From SZUA-430 sp040381215 (lineage in GTDB: Bacteria > Pseudomonadota > Alphaproteobacteria > Micropepsales > Micropepsaceae), in assembly GCA_040381215.1 (NCBI GenBank), contig JBEIHO010000110.1:1-8984 (forward strand): a DNA stretch of 8,984 nt, given 5' to 3'. Numbering within the stretch: the first letter of the stretch is position 1; each line of letters starts with the position of its first letter. A model generated the notes under the pieces. The model worked only from the letters and a program-made list of their open reading frames with translations. It had not been told where the DNA came from and searched no databases. Made by a program: the position numbers and the translations under genes. Positions 1 through 6,147 of this stretch are shown piece after piece.

Positions 1-987
1 CTGTCCGCGCCCCATGGCCAACAGGTAGAGGCCAAAATAGGCATCGCCTACCCGGTCCTTGCCCCTTGGGTCCGACATCGGCTCGGCAATCAGCAGCCGG
101 CCGCCGGGCGCGAGGGCCGCGCGCGCGGACGACAACAGTTTTCTTACACCGGCGTCATCATGATCATGCAGGATCCGGACAAGGGTAACGAGATCCGCTC
201 CGGCCGGCAGCGGGTCGGAGAAGAAGCTGCCACCGGTAAAGCTCGTCCGTGAAGCGTAAGGCGCGAGCACTTTACGTGCGCGGGTCACAACCGCAGGCAG
301 GTCAAAAAGATGAAGATTGAGGTGCGGCCAGCGCGTGGCGACAGCGCTCAGGAAAGCACCCTGCCCTCCGCCTACGTCCATGATGCTTCTGTGGCCACGC
401 ATGGGGTAAGCGGCGAGAATGTCAGCTGCGACCGCCGGCTGGGTCGCCGCCATCAGGGCCGAGTATGCCGAAACGCCAGATTCTTCCGTTTTTTCCGGGT
501 CTTGTGAGGTCGCATAGGGCCAGTAACCCGCAAGATGCTCCCCCCGTCCGCGCCTCAAAAGGGCGACCGGGTCCAGCAAGTCGGCGTAAAGCCGATCGTG
601 GTGACGGATCATCTCGGCCAGACCCGAATTACCCAGCAGCGCTGCGCCCTGAGCGCCCAACGCATATCGCTCGCCGATCGGCTCCACGAGATCAAGCGCG
701 GCAGCGGCACGGAGCAGCCGCGCCATCTCAGCCGGCGGAACATCAAGCGCAGCCGCTAGTTCCGCTACGGAAAGCGGACCTGATTCAAGTTTGTTTAGAA
801 GATCGAGCTGGATGCAGGCAGTCAGCACCTGCGAGTAAACGAACCCCGCCACCACGTCGAAGAGACCTCGGGCGCGGCTGTGCGCGATCGGCCGCGTGAA
901 CGGGAAGTCAGCAGCAAATCTCTGAAATCGTGGATCCGAGATGCGCGCGTTGCGCCACGCGATCCACCGCGCGCGCCAGTTACTCAC
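1..987 (-). CDS. crtF: CrtF, 1-hydroxycarotenoid (demethylspheroidene) O-methyltransferase, 3' end cut by window edge
   Basis: This SAM-dependent enzyme methylates the C-1 hydroxyl that CrtC introduces, giving the methoxy end group of spheroidene or spirilloxanthin. I translated 329 residues from a GTG at 987-985. It is the only plausible start, because the crtE amber stop lies in the same frame two codons upstream. An N-terminal basic region and a winged-helix dimerisation region (about 40-120) precede the methyltransferase domain. That domain has the SAM-binding glycine motif DVGGGQG (204-210) and RILHDHDD (271-278), where H274 aligns with the catalytic His of the plant-type O-methyltransferase family. 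Family members are commonly about 380-400 residues, so roughly the last 50-70 are outside the window. It follows crtE with a six-base gap, as crtEF does in other purple bacteria. The ribosome site is weak, so translation is probably coupled to crtE. In many purple clusters bchC follows next, beyond the left edge. Confidence 0.93.
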   Translation of the reverse strand, partial: MSNWRARWIAWRNARISDPRFQRFAADFPFTRPIAHSRARGLFDVVAGFVYSQVLTACIQLDLLNKLESGPLSVAELAAALDVPPAEMARLLRAAAALDLVEPIGERYALGAQGAALLGNSGLAEMIRHHDRLYADLLDPVALLRRGRGEHLAGYWPYATSQDPEKTEESGVSAYSALMAATQPAVAADILAAYPMRGHRSIMDVGGGQGAFLSAVATRWPHLNLHLFDLPAVVTRARKVLAPYASRTSFTGGSFFSDPLPAGADLVTLVRILHDHDDAGVRKLLSSARAALAPGGRLLIAEPMSDPRGKDRVGDAYFGLYLLAMGRGQ

Positions 988-993
988 AGGCGC

Positions 994-1860
994 CTACGCG
1001 GCACTGCGTGAGAGCTGTTTGGGGGCGAGGCGCATCGCCGTCATCCTCACCAGATCGCGCATTTCCTGAGCGCCTTCGCAGTCGGGGACCGAGGCTACGG
1101 CTTGCTCCACCAACGCGTTCAGCTTGGCCAGAGCGCCCTGGACACCGCGCTCTGCGACCGCATTTGGACGGAGCAGCAGCGCATCCTGGCCAACCGGCTT
1201 GTCGCCAATCTCAGACTGCACGGCATCCATCAGATCGTCAGCAACCTGATACGCCGCGCCGAGCGTTTCTCCCAGGAAACGCCAAGGCGTTCCATCCGAC
1301 CCGGCAGCGATCGCTCCGGAAGTCGTGGCCGCCACAAACAGGGCACCCGTCTTTGCCTGGTGGTAGATCTCGAGGGGTGCAGCAGGCTCGCTTTCCCATG
1401 CCTGACCTGCAGTAATCCCGGCGGGAGCCCCAACCCCCCTTGCGATTGCCTCGATCAGTGGCGCGATCCGGCCAGGTTCAGCGGCGCCGGCGACAGCCAG
1501 ACGTTCGAAGGCCATCACGATCAGCGCGTCCCCCGCAAGCAAGGCAAGCGGTTCACCATGAACCGCGTGAACGGACGCCTTACCGCGCCGGAAGCTGGCG
1601 TTATCGAAGCATGGCAGATCGTCGTGAACCAGGGACGCGCAATGCAGCAGTTCGACGGCGGCTGCAGCTGCATCCGAGATCTCGGGACGATCGTCGCCGC
1701 AGGCGCGCGCGACAGCCAGGCACAGCATTGGACGCACGCGAGCCCCGCCCGGGAAAACCGCGTAGCGAAGCGCCTTGATCAATCCGGGAGGTGCGCTGGG
1801 CGTGTCTGCCCTGTCGATTGCGGCCTTGAGCGCTGCTTCGACACGCACAGGTAGCGTCAT
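994..1860 (-). CDS. crtE: CrtE, geranylgeranyl diphosphate synthase
   Basis: It elongates allylic diphosphates with isopentenyl diphosphate to C20 GGPP, the precursor for carotenoids and the bacteriochlorophyll tail. The 288-residue protein has the polyprenyl synthase hallmarks: the GGARVRP substrate-binding segment (38-44), first aspartate-rich motif DDLPCFD (80-86) and second aspartate-rich motif DDLMD (208-212), followed by GDKPVGQD as in purple-bacterial CrtE. I chose the ATG at 1860-1858. GGGAG lies six bases upstream, the protein then begins at the usual family position, and the PpsR-like palindrome at 1902-1919 would otherwise fall inside the gene. A TTG at 1938 would add 26 residues with no family match I can see. 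It is first gene of the crtEF operon; the stop is TAG at 996-994. Confidence 0.95.
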   Translation of the reverse strand: MTLPVRVEAALKAAIDRADTPSAPPGLIKALRYAVFPGGARVRPMLCLAVARACGDDRPEISDAAAAAVELLHCASLVHDDLPCFDNASFRRGKASVHAVHGEPLALLAGDALIVMAFERLAVAGAAEPGRIAPLIEAIARGVGAPAGITAGQAWESEPAAPLEIYHQAKTGALFVAATTSGAIAAGSDGTPWRFLGETLGAAYQVADDLMDAVQSEIGDKPVGQDALLLRPNAVAERGVQGALAKLNALVEQAVASVPDCEGAQEMRDLVRMTAMRLAPKQLSRSAA

Positions 1861-1901
1861 GACCGTCTCCCGGACTTGTCGATCGGGGCTGCCCCGACCT
1901 A

Positions 1902-1919
1902 TGTCTTTCAGATTGGACA
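1902..1919. promoter_or_regulatory. PpsR/CrtJ-type operator upstream of crtE
   Basis: An exact TGT-N12-ACA palindrome lies 41 bases upstream of the crtE ATG. This is the motif bound by the PpsR (CrtJ) repressor, which silences pigment genes under oxygen or light in purple bacteria. Here it overlaps the possible -10 of the crtE promoter, a position suited to repression. The motif fixes only six bases, so chance matches occur about once per 4 kb. Its intergenic position before crtE is what makes it credible. Confidence 0.6.
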
Positions 1920-1938
1920 CAAGCTGGCGTCCAGTCAA
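1910..1938 (-). promoter_or_regulatory. Possible crtEF promoter
   Basis: On the minus strand TTGACT (1938-1933) resembles a -35 box, and 17 bases later CAATCT (1915-1910) is a poor -10 match that keeps only A2 and T6. It lies 50-78 bases upstream of the crtE ATG and its -10 overlaps the PpsR-type palindrome. The TTGACT sits in a perfect ten-base palindrome, GTCAATTGAC (1934-1943), which gives a TTGACA hexamer on the other strand. Confidence 0.3.
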
Positions 1939-1955
1939 TTGACATCGAGGAATCC

Positions 1956-2339
1956 ATGATCAACGACCGCGCCAACCCTGGGGTCGGCGCACTTCATGAG
2001 CTGACTGAGGCCAATGCACCGGGCTGTCGTGTCCGTGCGAGCAAAACGGAGAGGTGGCCGATGCGTCCGGCGGACACGAACAGCACGGCCTGGATGGGGA
2101 CCCGCCAGGCCCGCCGGCGCCTGCGTCATTCACCCGATCAACGCAGCATCGCAAAATCTGCCCTGGCGAGCAAGCATACTCACGAACACGCAAATTCTGA
2201 TCCCGATACAGTCAGGATGAGGGTTTTCAGCCACCTGTACGAGCGTGGACTGGACATGGCGCAGCTGGGAAGAAGACAACCAGCACTCACGCGAACGGAC
2301 GCGCAGCTTCCCGTGTCGAAGACGAGGCGTTTGGCATGA
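1956..2339 (+). CDS. Doubtful 127-residue open frame upstream of crtC
   Basis: It starts at an ATG preceded by GAGGA at good spacing, and its TGA overlaps the crtC ATG as ATGA, the geometry of a coupled upstream gene. Against it, the protein is rich in Arg, Ala, Thr and Ser and has no hydrophobic core pattern, motif or family I recognise. Third-position GC looks weaker than in the neighbouring genes. It may be a leader region for crtC that is open by chance in GC-rich DNA. Confidence 0.2.
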   Translation: MINDRANPGVGALHELTEANAPGCRVRASKTERWPMRPADTNSTAWMGTRQARRRLRHSPDQRSIAKSALASKHTHEHANSDPDTVRMRVFSHLYERGLDMAQLGRRQPALTRTDAQLPVSKTRRLA

Positions 2340-3370
2340 ACGACCAACCATCCTCCGATGCCGTTAATTCGCCGGAGTTCTTGAACCAAACCGGCGGGCC
2401 GGGATCTCACTGGCGTGCGCCTGCACCTGGAAACCGACTTCCTGTACCGCGCTTCGACATTCCAGTCGGATCAGGCGGCTATGCGTGGTGGTACATCGAC
2501 GCGCTCAGCGAAGACAAACAACATGGCCTCACAATCATCGCCTTCATCGGCAGTGTTTTCTCGCCCTACTACGCATGGTCGGGGTGGCGGTATCCCGAAA
2601 ACCATTGTGCCATGAATGTCGCACTCTATTCGGTCAGGGGAAATCGTTGGGCGATGACCGAACGTGGCCACACGAGCCTGGATCGCAGCCCGGACAAGAT
2701 CGCGATCAGCCGCAGCAGCATGAGCTGGGAGAACGAGACGCTTCGCATCAACGTCGACGAGTGGACAGCCCCTCTCCCCTCCCGAATGCGCGGGACAGTG
2801 ACACTGCATCCCTCCTATCTCTCGGGCCAGACTTTTGCGCTGGACGGCGAAGCCCGCCATGTGTGGCGACCGATCGCACCACGCGGCCGCGTCGCAGTGA
2901 AGTTCGAGGATGGTACATCCTGGAATGGAGAGGGCTATTTCGACAGCAACTGTGGCGACGAACCGCTCGAACGCAGGTTCCGTTCCTGGGACTGGTCACG
3001 CTCCCACGTCGCCGATGATGCGACAATCATCTACTATGATGTCGTGCTCCGGAACGGCGAAGAGCGATCCCTTGCGCTGAAATTCAATTCAACAGGCGAA
3101 TACATCGCCATCCAAGCTCCGCCGCTGATCAGGATGCCGAAAACCTTCTGGCGCATGCAGCCCACAGCCCGCGGCGATCGCGGAATGGAGCCAAGGCTTG
3201 TGCGCGTGCTTGAGGATGCTCCGTTCTACGCCCGATCGCATCTTGCAGGACAGGTCTATGGCGCTCCGGCAGACATCATGCACGAGACGCTGTCACTGGA
3301 TCGGCTTCGCAATCCGGTCGTGCGCGCGATGCTACCCTTTCGCATGCCCCGCCTCGCCGGAGGGCGTTGA
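2336..3370 (+). CDS. crtC: CrtC, carotenoid 1,2-hydratase (hydroxyneurosporene synthase)
   Basis: It adds water across the terminal 1,2 double bond of acyclic carotenes such as neurosporene or lycopene, making the tertiary hydroxyl that CrtF later methylates. The 344-residue protein contains the family signature around WWYIDALSED (51-60) and IIAFIGSVFSPYYAW (67-81), and conserved HVW (H175, W177) and YFDSN (Y201, D203). These HxW and YxD pairs correspond to residues reported as important in the Rubrivivax enzyme (from memory). There is no signal peptide or membrane helix. The ATG has GAGG eight bases upstream, and no other early start is available. The length is between the shorter Rhodobacter and longer Rubrivivax forms. 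crtC is not adjacent to crtD, as it is in many purple bacteria; crtB and the P450/ATP-grasp module lie between. Confidence 0.94.
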   Translation: MNDQPSSDAVNSPEFLNQTGGPGSHWRAPAPGNRLPVPRFDIPVGSGGYAWWYIDALSEDKQHGLTIIAFIGSVFSPYYAWSGWRYPENHCAMNVALYSVRGNRWAMTERGHTSLDRSPDKIAISRSSMSWENETLRINVDEWTAPLPSRMRGTVTLHPSYLSGQTFALDGEARHVWRPIAPRGRVAVKFEDGTSWNGEGYFDSNCGDEPLERRFRSWDWSRSHVADDATIIYYDVVLRNGEERSLALKFNSTGEYIAIQAPPLIRMPKTFWRMQPTARGDRGMEPRLVRVLEDAPFYARSHLAGQVYGAPADIMHETLSLDRLRNPVVRAMLPFRMPRLAGGR

Positions 3371-3492
3371 CCGCGGCTGGACAGCCTTGAGCAAGAGACG
3401 CGGCTGCAACACTTTGAAGCCCCGGCGGCGCAATGTGCGCCCGACACCGCAACCCGGCGCAAGCGACAAGAAAGCCAGCAACACGTCAGACT
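3371..3492. terminator. Convergent crtC/crtB spacer with a small hairpin
   Basis: The two genes converge here. The clearest structure is a perfect six-base stem, GGCGCA/TGCGCC, with a three-base loop at 3427-3441. No T-run follows on either strand, so it is at best a weak, possibly bidirectional, terminator. A shorter stem, GGCT/AGCC, lies at 3375-3386. Confidence 0.3.
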
Positions 3493-4545
3493 TCAGGTCA
3501 AGCGTCGGGGCCGCTCGTCGAGCGCCGCAAACAACTCGATCACCCACCTGATATCGTGCTGCAGGCCCGGAGCGGAATCCTGCTCATCGTTCATATCAGT
3601 TCCGGCGACAACGGCATCAACCAGAAACTGGGTCTGCGGCAGCGCAGGCGTCGCCAGCTCAGCGCCTGGCGGGGCCCGCCACGAGCGTGTCAGCGCTTTC
3701 ATCAGGAGCTGCAACTTGCGAGATGTCGGCACAATGGCTCTGCTCGACATGGAATCATGACCTCGCATGGCGACGCGGGCGCCGATATCGGCATAAAGAA
3801 GCCTCGCCGCATGGATCGCAGGGCGATAGGCGCGCGGCAACCCGTCAATACCGAGATCGGCACGCTGATAGAGGTGATGGGCGAGCTCAAGCACGCGCTC
3901 CACGACCCCCGCTATCTGCGGATTGAACTCCGGACGCGCGAGCCACGAAACGGGGTCAAGGCCCGCCTCGCGCATCCAGGCGCGAGGGAGATACAGACGT
4001 CCATTGCGCGCATCCTCGCCGACATCCCGCGCAATGTTCGTCAGTTGCATGGCCACGCCCAGATCGCATGCCCGCGCAACCATCTCCGGCGAACGCGTCC
4101 GCATCAGCGTCGCCATCATTGCGCCGACCGCGCCTGCGACGCGCGCGGCATAGTCATACACATCCTCGATCGTCTCATATTCCCGCCCGGACGCATCCCA
4201 TGCCATGCCCTCCAGAAGCGCGTCGAACGGCGCACGCGGCAGCGCGTACTGATCGACAGCGTCGAACAGCGCCCTGTCGACTGCGGCGTCAGCCGGCTCG
4301 CCAGCATAAATTGCATCGAGGCGAGAGGCGAGCCGCGCGATTCCCGCTTCGCCGCCATGATCCACGTCGATGGTATCATCCGACAGACGGCAGAATGCAT
4401 AGAGGGCGTATGCTCCTCCTCGTACCGCATCGGGCAGGAGCAGCGACGCGACAAAGAACGAGCGGGATCCAGTGCGGATCATCTGCCGGCAAGTCGCCAG
4501 ATCAGCAGGCGTCGCACGTTCGGGTTTGCGTACGTTGGGACGCAT
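3493..4545 (-). CDS. crtB: CrtB, 15-cis-phytoene synthase
   Basis: It condenses two GGPP molecules, via prephytoene diphosphate, into phytoene, the first committed C40 carotenoid. The 350-residue protein shows the squalene/phytoene synthase motifs: SRSFFVASLLLP near residue 27, the first aspartate-rich motif YAFCRLSDDTID (DDTID 56-60), and the second, QLTNIARDVGED (167-178, DVGED 174-178), followed by GRLYLP. I chose the ATG at 4545-4543 because GGAG lies seven bases upstream. A TTG at 4563 would add six residues and lacks a comparable site. It is alone on its strand between crtC and the ATP-grasp gene. In many purple bacteria crtB is paired with crtI, which is absent here, so crtI must lie elsewhere. 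Confidence 0.95.
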   Translation of the reverse strand: MRPNVRKPERATPADLATCRQMIRTGSRSFFVASLLLPDAVRGGAYALYAFCRLSDDTIDVDHGGEAGIARLASRLDAIYAGEPADAAVDRALFDAVDQYALPRAPFDALLEGMAWDASGREYETIEDVYDYAARVAGAVGAMMATLMRTRSPEMVARACDLGVAMQLTNIARDVGEDARNGRLYLPRAWMREAGLDPVSWLARPEFNPQIAGVVERVLELAHHLYQRADLGIDGLPRAYRPAIHAARLLYADIGARVAMRGHDSMSSRAIVPTSRKLQLLMKALTRSWRAPPGAELATPALPQTQFLVDAVVAGTDMNDEQDSAPGLQHDIRWVIELFAALDERPRRLT

Positions 4546-4559
4546 GGTGCAGCTCCGGC

Positions 4560-4763
4560 TCAACAGGAAGGGTCCAGGACAGCGCGCTCGACAAAACCGC
4601 GCAAGTGGTAACGTGGGCGTCGAGACGATAGCCGGCGAGCATCACCACGCCGGCCGGTTGGTCCACGCTGCAGAGCCAAAGCCCAGTCCGCGACAACCGG
4701 CGCGCACAGGGACATGCCAGGATCGAAATTCGCGAGGGCCTCAACCGGCTCAGCATCCAACAT
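4560..4763 (-). pseudogene. Doubtful 67-codon frame, possibly a decayed or frameshifted small gene
   Basis: An ATG at 4763 opens a 67-codon frame whose first 32 residues (MLDAEPVEALANFDPG and onward to ALALQ) look protein-like, but the remainder turns Arg-rich. A +1 shift near 4665 gives a more natural continuation, including VDQPAGVVMLAGYRLDAHV, that runs on to a stop at 4502 inside the crtB start region. There is no clear ribosome site and I recognise no family. It could be a degraded gene, a sequencing frameshift or a chance frame. Confidence 0.18.
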
Positions 4764-4821
4764 TTTCGGAGACTAATTGCCAGGCTCTTGTCCGCGCAAG
4801 CGCTATGTCGGCAAGCGCCGT

Positions 4822-4844
4822 GGGGGGGCATGCGAGGACCCCCC
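4822..4844 (-). terminator. G/C hairpin downstream of the ATP-grasp gene
   Basis: A run of seven G (4822-4828) and a run of six C (4839-4844) can pair around a ten-base loop, about 140 bases past the ATP-grasp stop codon on its transcribed strand. The stem is strong, but no T-run follows. It may be a transcription terminator or an mRNA-stabilising end for the P450/ATP-grasp operon. Confidence 0.35.
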
Positions 4845-4986
4845 GTCCACAGGCAACGAGCGAGCGATACGGCGCAATCCACGCACCATACAGGCCGATC
4901 CATGGTCTTTCCGTGCAGGCCTCGAAATTGCGACACCCAACCGGGCATCGACGATCGCACCGCGCATGTCGCCACCGCCGTCGCGA

Positions 4987-6147
4987 TCACGACGGCTGAG
5001 CATCGGGCGCGCTGGCGGCCTTATGGTACCAGCTAACATCATGCGTTGCCGCCTCCCCGAAGCTGACGCCCTTAGAAACTGCCATGCGGATGATCGGCCA
5101 GGACGTAAGGGTCATGCTCAGGAATGGCCAGGGGTCGCGCCAGTCCCATGTGACATCCCGTGTCCCAACGAGCCGGCCGAGCCGGTGACGAAAGCCGCGG
5201 CCGCGAAACATCGCCATCTGTGTTTCAGTGAGGCAGGAGTAGAATTGCTGCAGGTTGCTGTGCCGACGCACTCCGACTGGCGGGCCCGCCTGCGGGCTGA
5301 GCACGGCGCGAGCGACATCTTCAGGCTGCCAGAAATGAAGTCCGCTTGTTGTTCGTGGGTTGCATTCGATGCCAACCACGCGGTCATCGGCGTCGACAAT
5401 GAAATCGAAGGAGATAAATCCTGTCCATCCGGATTCGCGCACAAAGGTTTCGATCCAGCGTTCGATCGCCGGCGCCTCAACCCGCTCGAACGCGATCGCG
5501 ACGCTGCCGGACATGACCGTGCCGCGATATATCATGGTCGAGATCACTCTGCCCTCATGCGCGATCGTACAGCTGCTGTGCTCACGGCCAGCGATGAAGC
5601 GCTGCACGATCGCCGGCGTCGATGGGTCAGGATCGGGCAGGACTGCGCCCCTCCCCAGGATACGGACACCACGTCCCGAGCACGAGAAGACCGGCTTCAC
5701 GACCACGGCGTCCGCCGCCGCCCGCGCTTGCGCCTCGGGTGTGCTTCGCTTGCAGGTTGCTGGCGTGGCCAGGCCCATCGCTGTCGCGACGCTGATAAAG
5801 CCGGCCTTGTTGTGCACCGCGAGCACGCGGTCGGGTGGCATGGTGAATACGCGCGCGCGCCCACCGAGCAGGTCAGGCAGGAAGGCGACATGCATCGTCT
5901 CCTCGGAGACAGGCACAACGAGATCGACGCTTTCGCGTGCGACAATCTCCGCGAGGGCGGCGAGATATGCAGCAGAGCCGTTGCTCGGCGGGGGCACGGC
6001 GAACTCGCGGACGACATGGCGAGATGCGCCCGTCAGAGTCCAGCCAAAGGGATCGGCCACGATCACGCGAGATCCTGCGCGACTGAAACCGCGCGCCAGG
6101 TCAAGCGCCTTGGGAAGGCGGCCGAGCGTGAGCAGCACTGTGGTCAT
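4987..6147 (-). CDS. ATP-grasp domain protein, predicted carboxylate ligase of unknown substrate
   Basis: The 386-residue protein has a Rossmann-like pre-ATP-grasp domain (about 1-110; LLTLGR near the start), then an ATP-grasp fold. Visible landmarks are HNKAGF (112-117), the nucleotide-binding VVVKP (K151), a SCSGRG loop (155-160), and the metal-binding strand FDFIVDADDRVVGIECNP with E261 and N263. ATP-grasp enzymes usually activate a carboxylate as acyl phosphate and join it to an amine, thiol or similar nucleophile. The substrate cannot be read from sequence. The C-terminal part (about 329-375) is rich in tryptophan (W334, W336, W340, W350, W373). The gene follows the P450 with an ATGA overlap and no clear ribosome site of its own, so translation is coupled. 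This implies a joint pathway, plausibly tailoring a carotenoid or another pigment. It is not part of any standard crt or bch set I know. Confidence 0.85.
   Translation of the reverse strand: MTTVLLTLGRLPKALDLARGFSRAGSRVIVADPFGWTLTGASRHVVREFAVPPPSNGSAAYLAALAEIVARESVDLVVPVSEETMHVAFLPDLLGGRARVFTMPPDRVLAVHNKAGFISVATAMGLATPATCKRSTPEAQARAAADAVVVKPVFSCSGRGVRILGRGAVLPDPDPSTPAIVQRFIAGREHSSCTIAHEGRVISTMIYRGTVMSGSVAIAFERVEAPAIERWIETFVRESGWTGFISFDFIVDADDRVVGIECNPRTTSGLHFWQPEDVARAVLSPQAGPPVGVRRHSNLQQFYSCLTETQMAMFRGRGFRHRLGRLVGTRDVTWDWRDPWPFLSMTLTSWPIIRMAVSKGVSFGEAATHDVSWYHKAASAPDAQPS

Larger units (their letters stand above)
1861..2335. other. Divergent crtE-crtC intergenic region
   Basis: This 475-base interval separates the divergently transcribed crtE and crtC. 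It holds the PpsR-type site and possible crtE promoter near its left end. A 127-codon plus-strand frame (1956-2339) covers most of the rest and is listed separately at low confidence. I found no convincing -35/-10 pair for crtC and no second TGT-N12-ACA site. Confidence 0.6.
4546..4986. other. 441-base region between crtB and the ATP-grasp gene with no secure gene
   Basis: Both flanking genes are on the minus strand. The stretch holds a strong G/C hairpin (4822-4844) and a doubtful minus-strand frame (4763-4560). A crtB promoter should be here, but I see only poor hexamer matches and no TGT-N12-ACA site. Confidence 0.6.

Noticed and set aside
1861..1938. TTG at 1938 as crtE start
   Set aside because: It would place the PpsR-type palindrome inside the gene and add 26 residues with no visible family match; the ATG at 1860 has a good ribosome site.
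1939..1944. Perfect TTGACA hexamer on the plus strand
   Set aside because: No acceptable -10 lies 16-18 bases downstream, and it is one half of the palindrome GTCAATTGAC.
4546..4563. TTG at 4563 as crtB start
   Set aside because: It adds only six residues and has a poorer ribosome site than the ATG at 4545.
3433..4611. 392-codon open frame on the plus strand
   Set aside because: Antisense to crtB, which has all phytoene synthase motifs; the plus translation shows no recognisable family.
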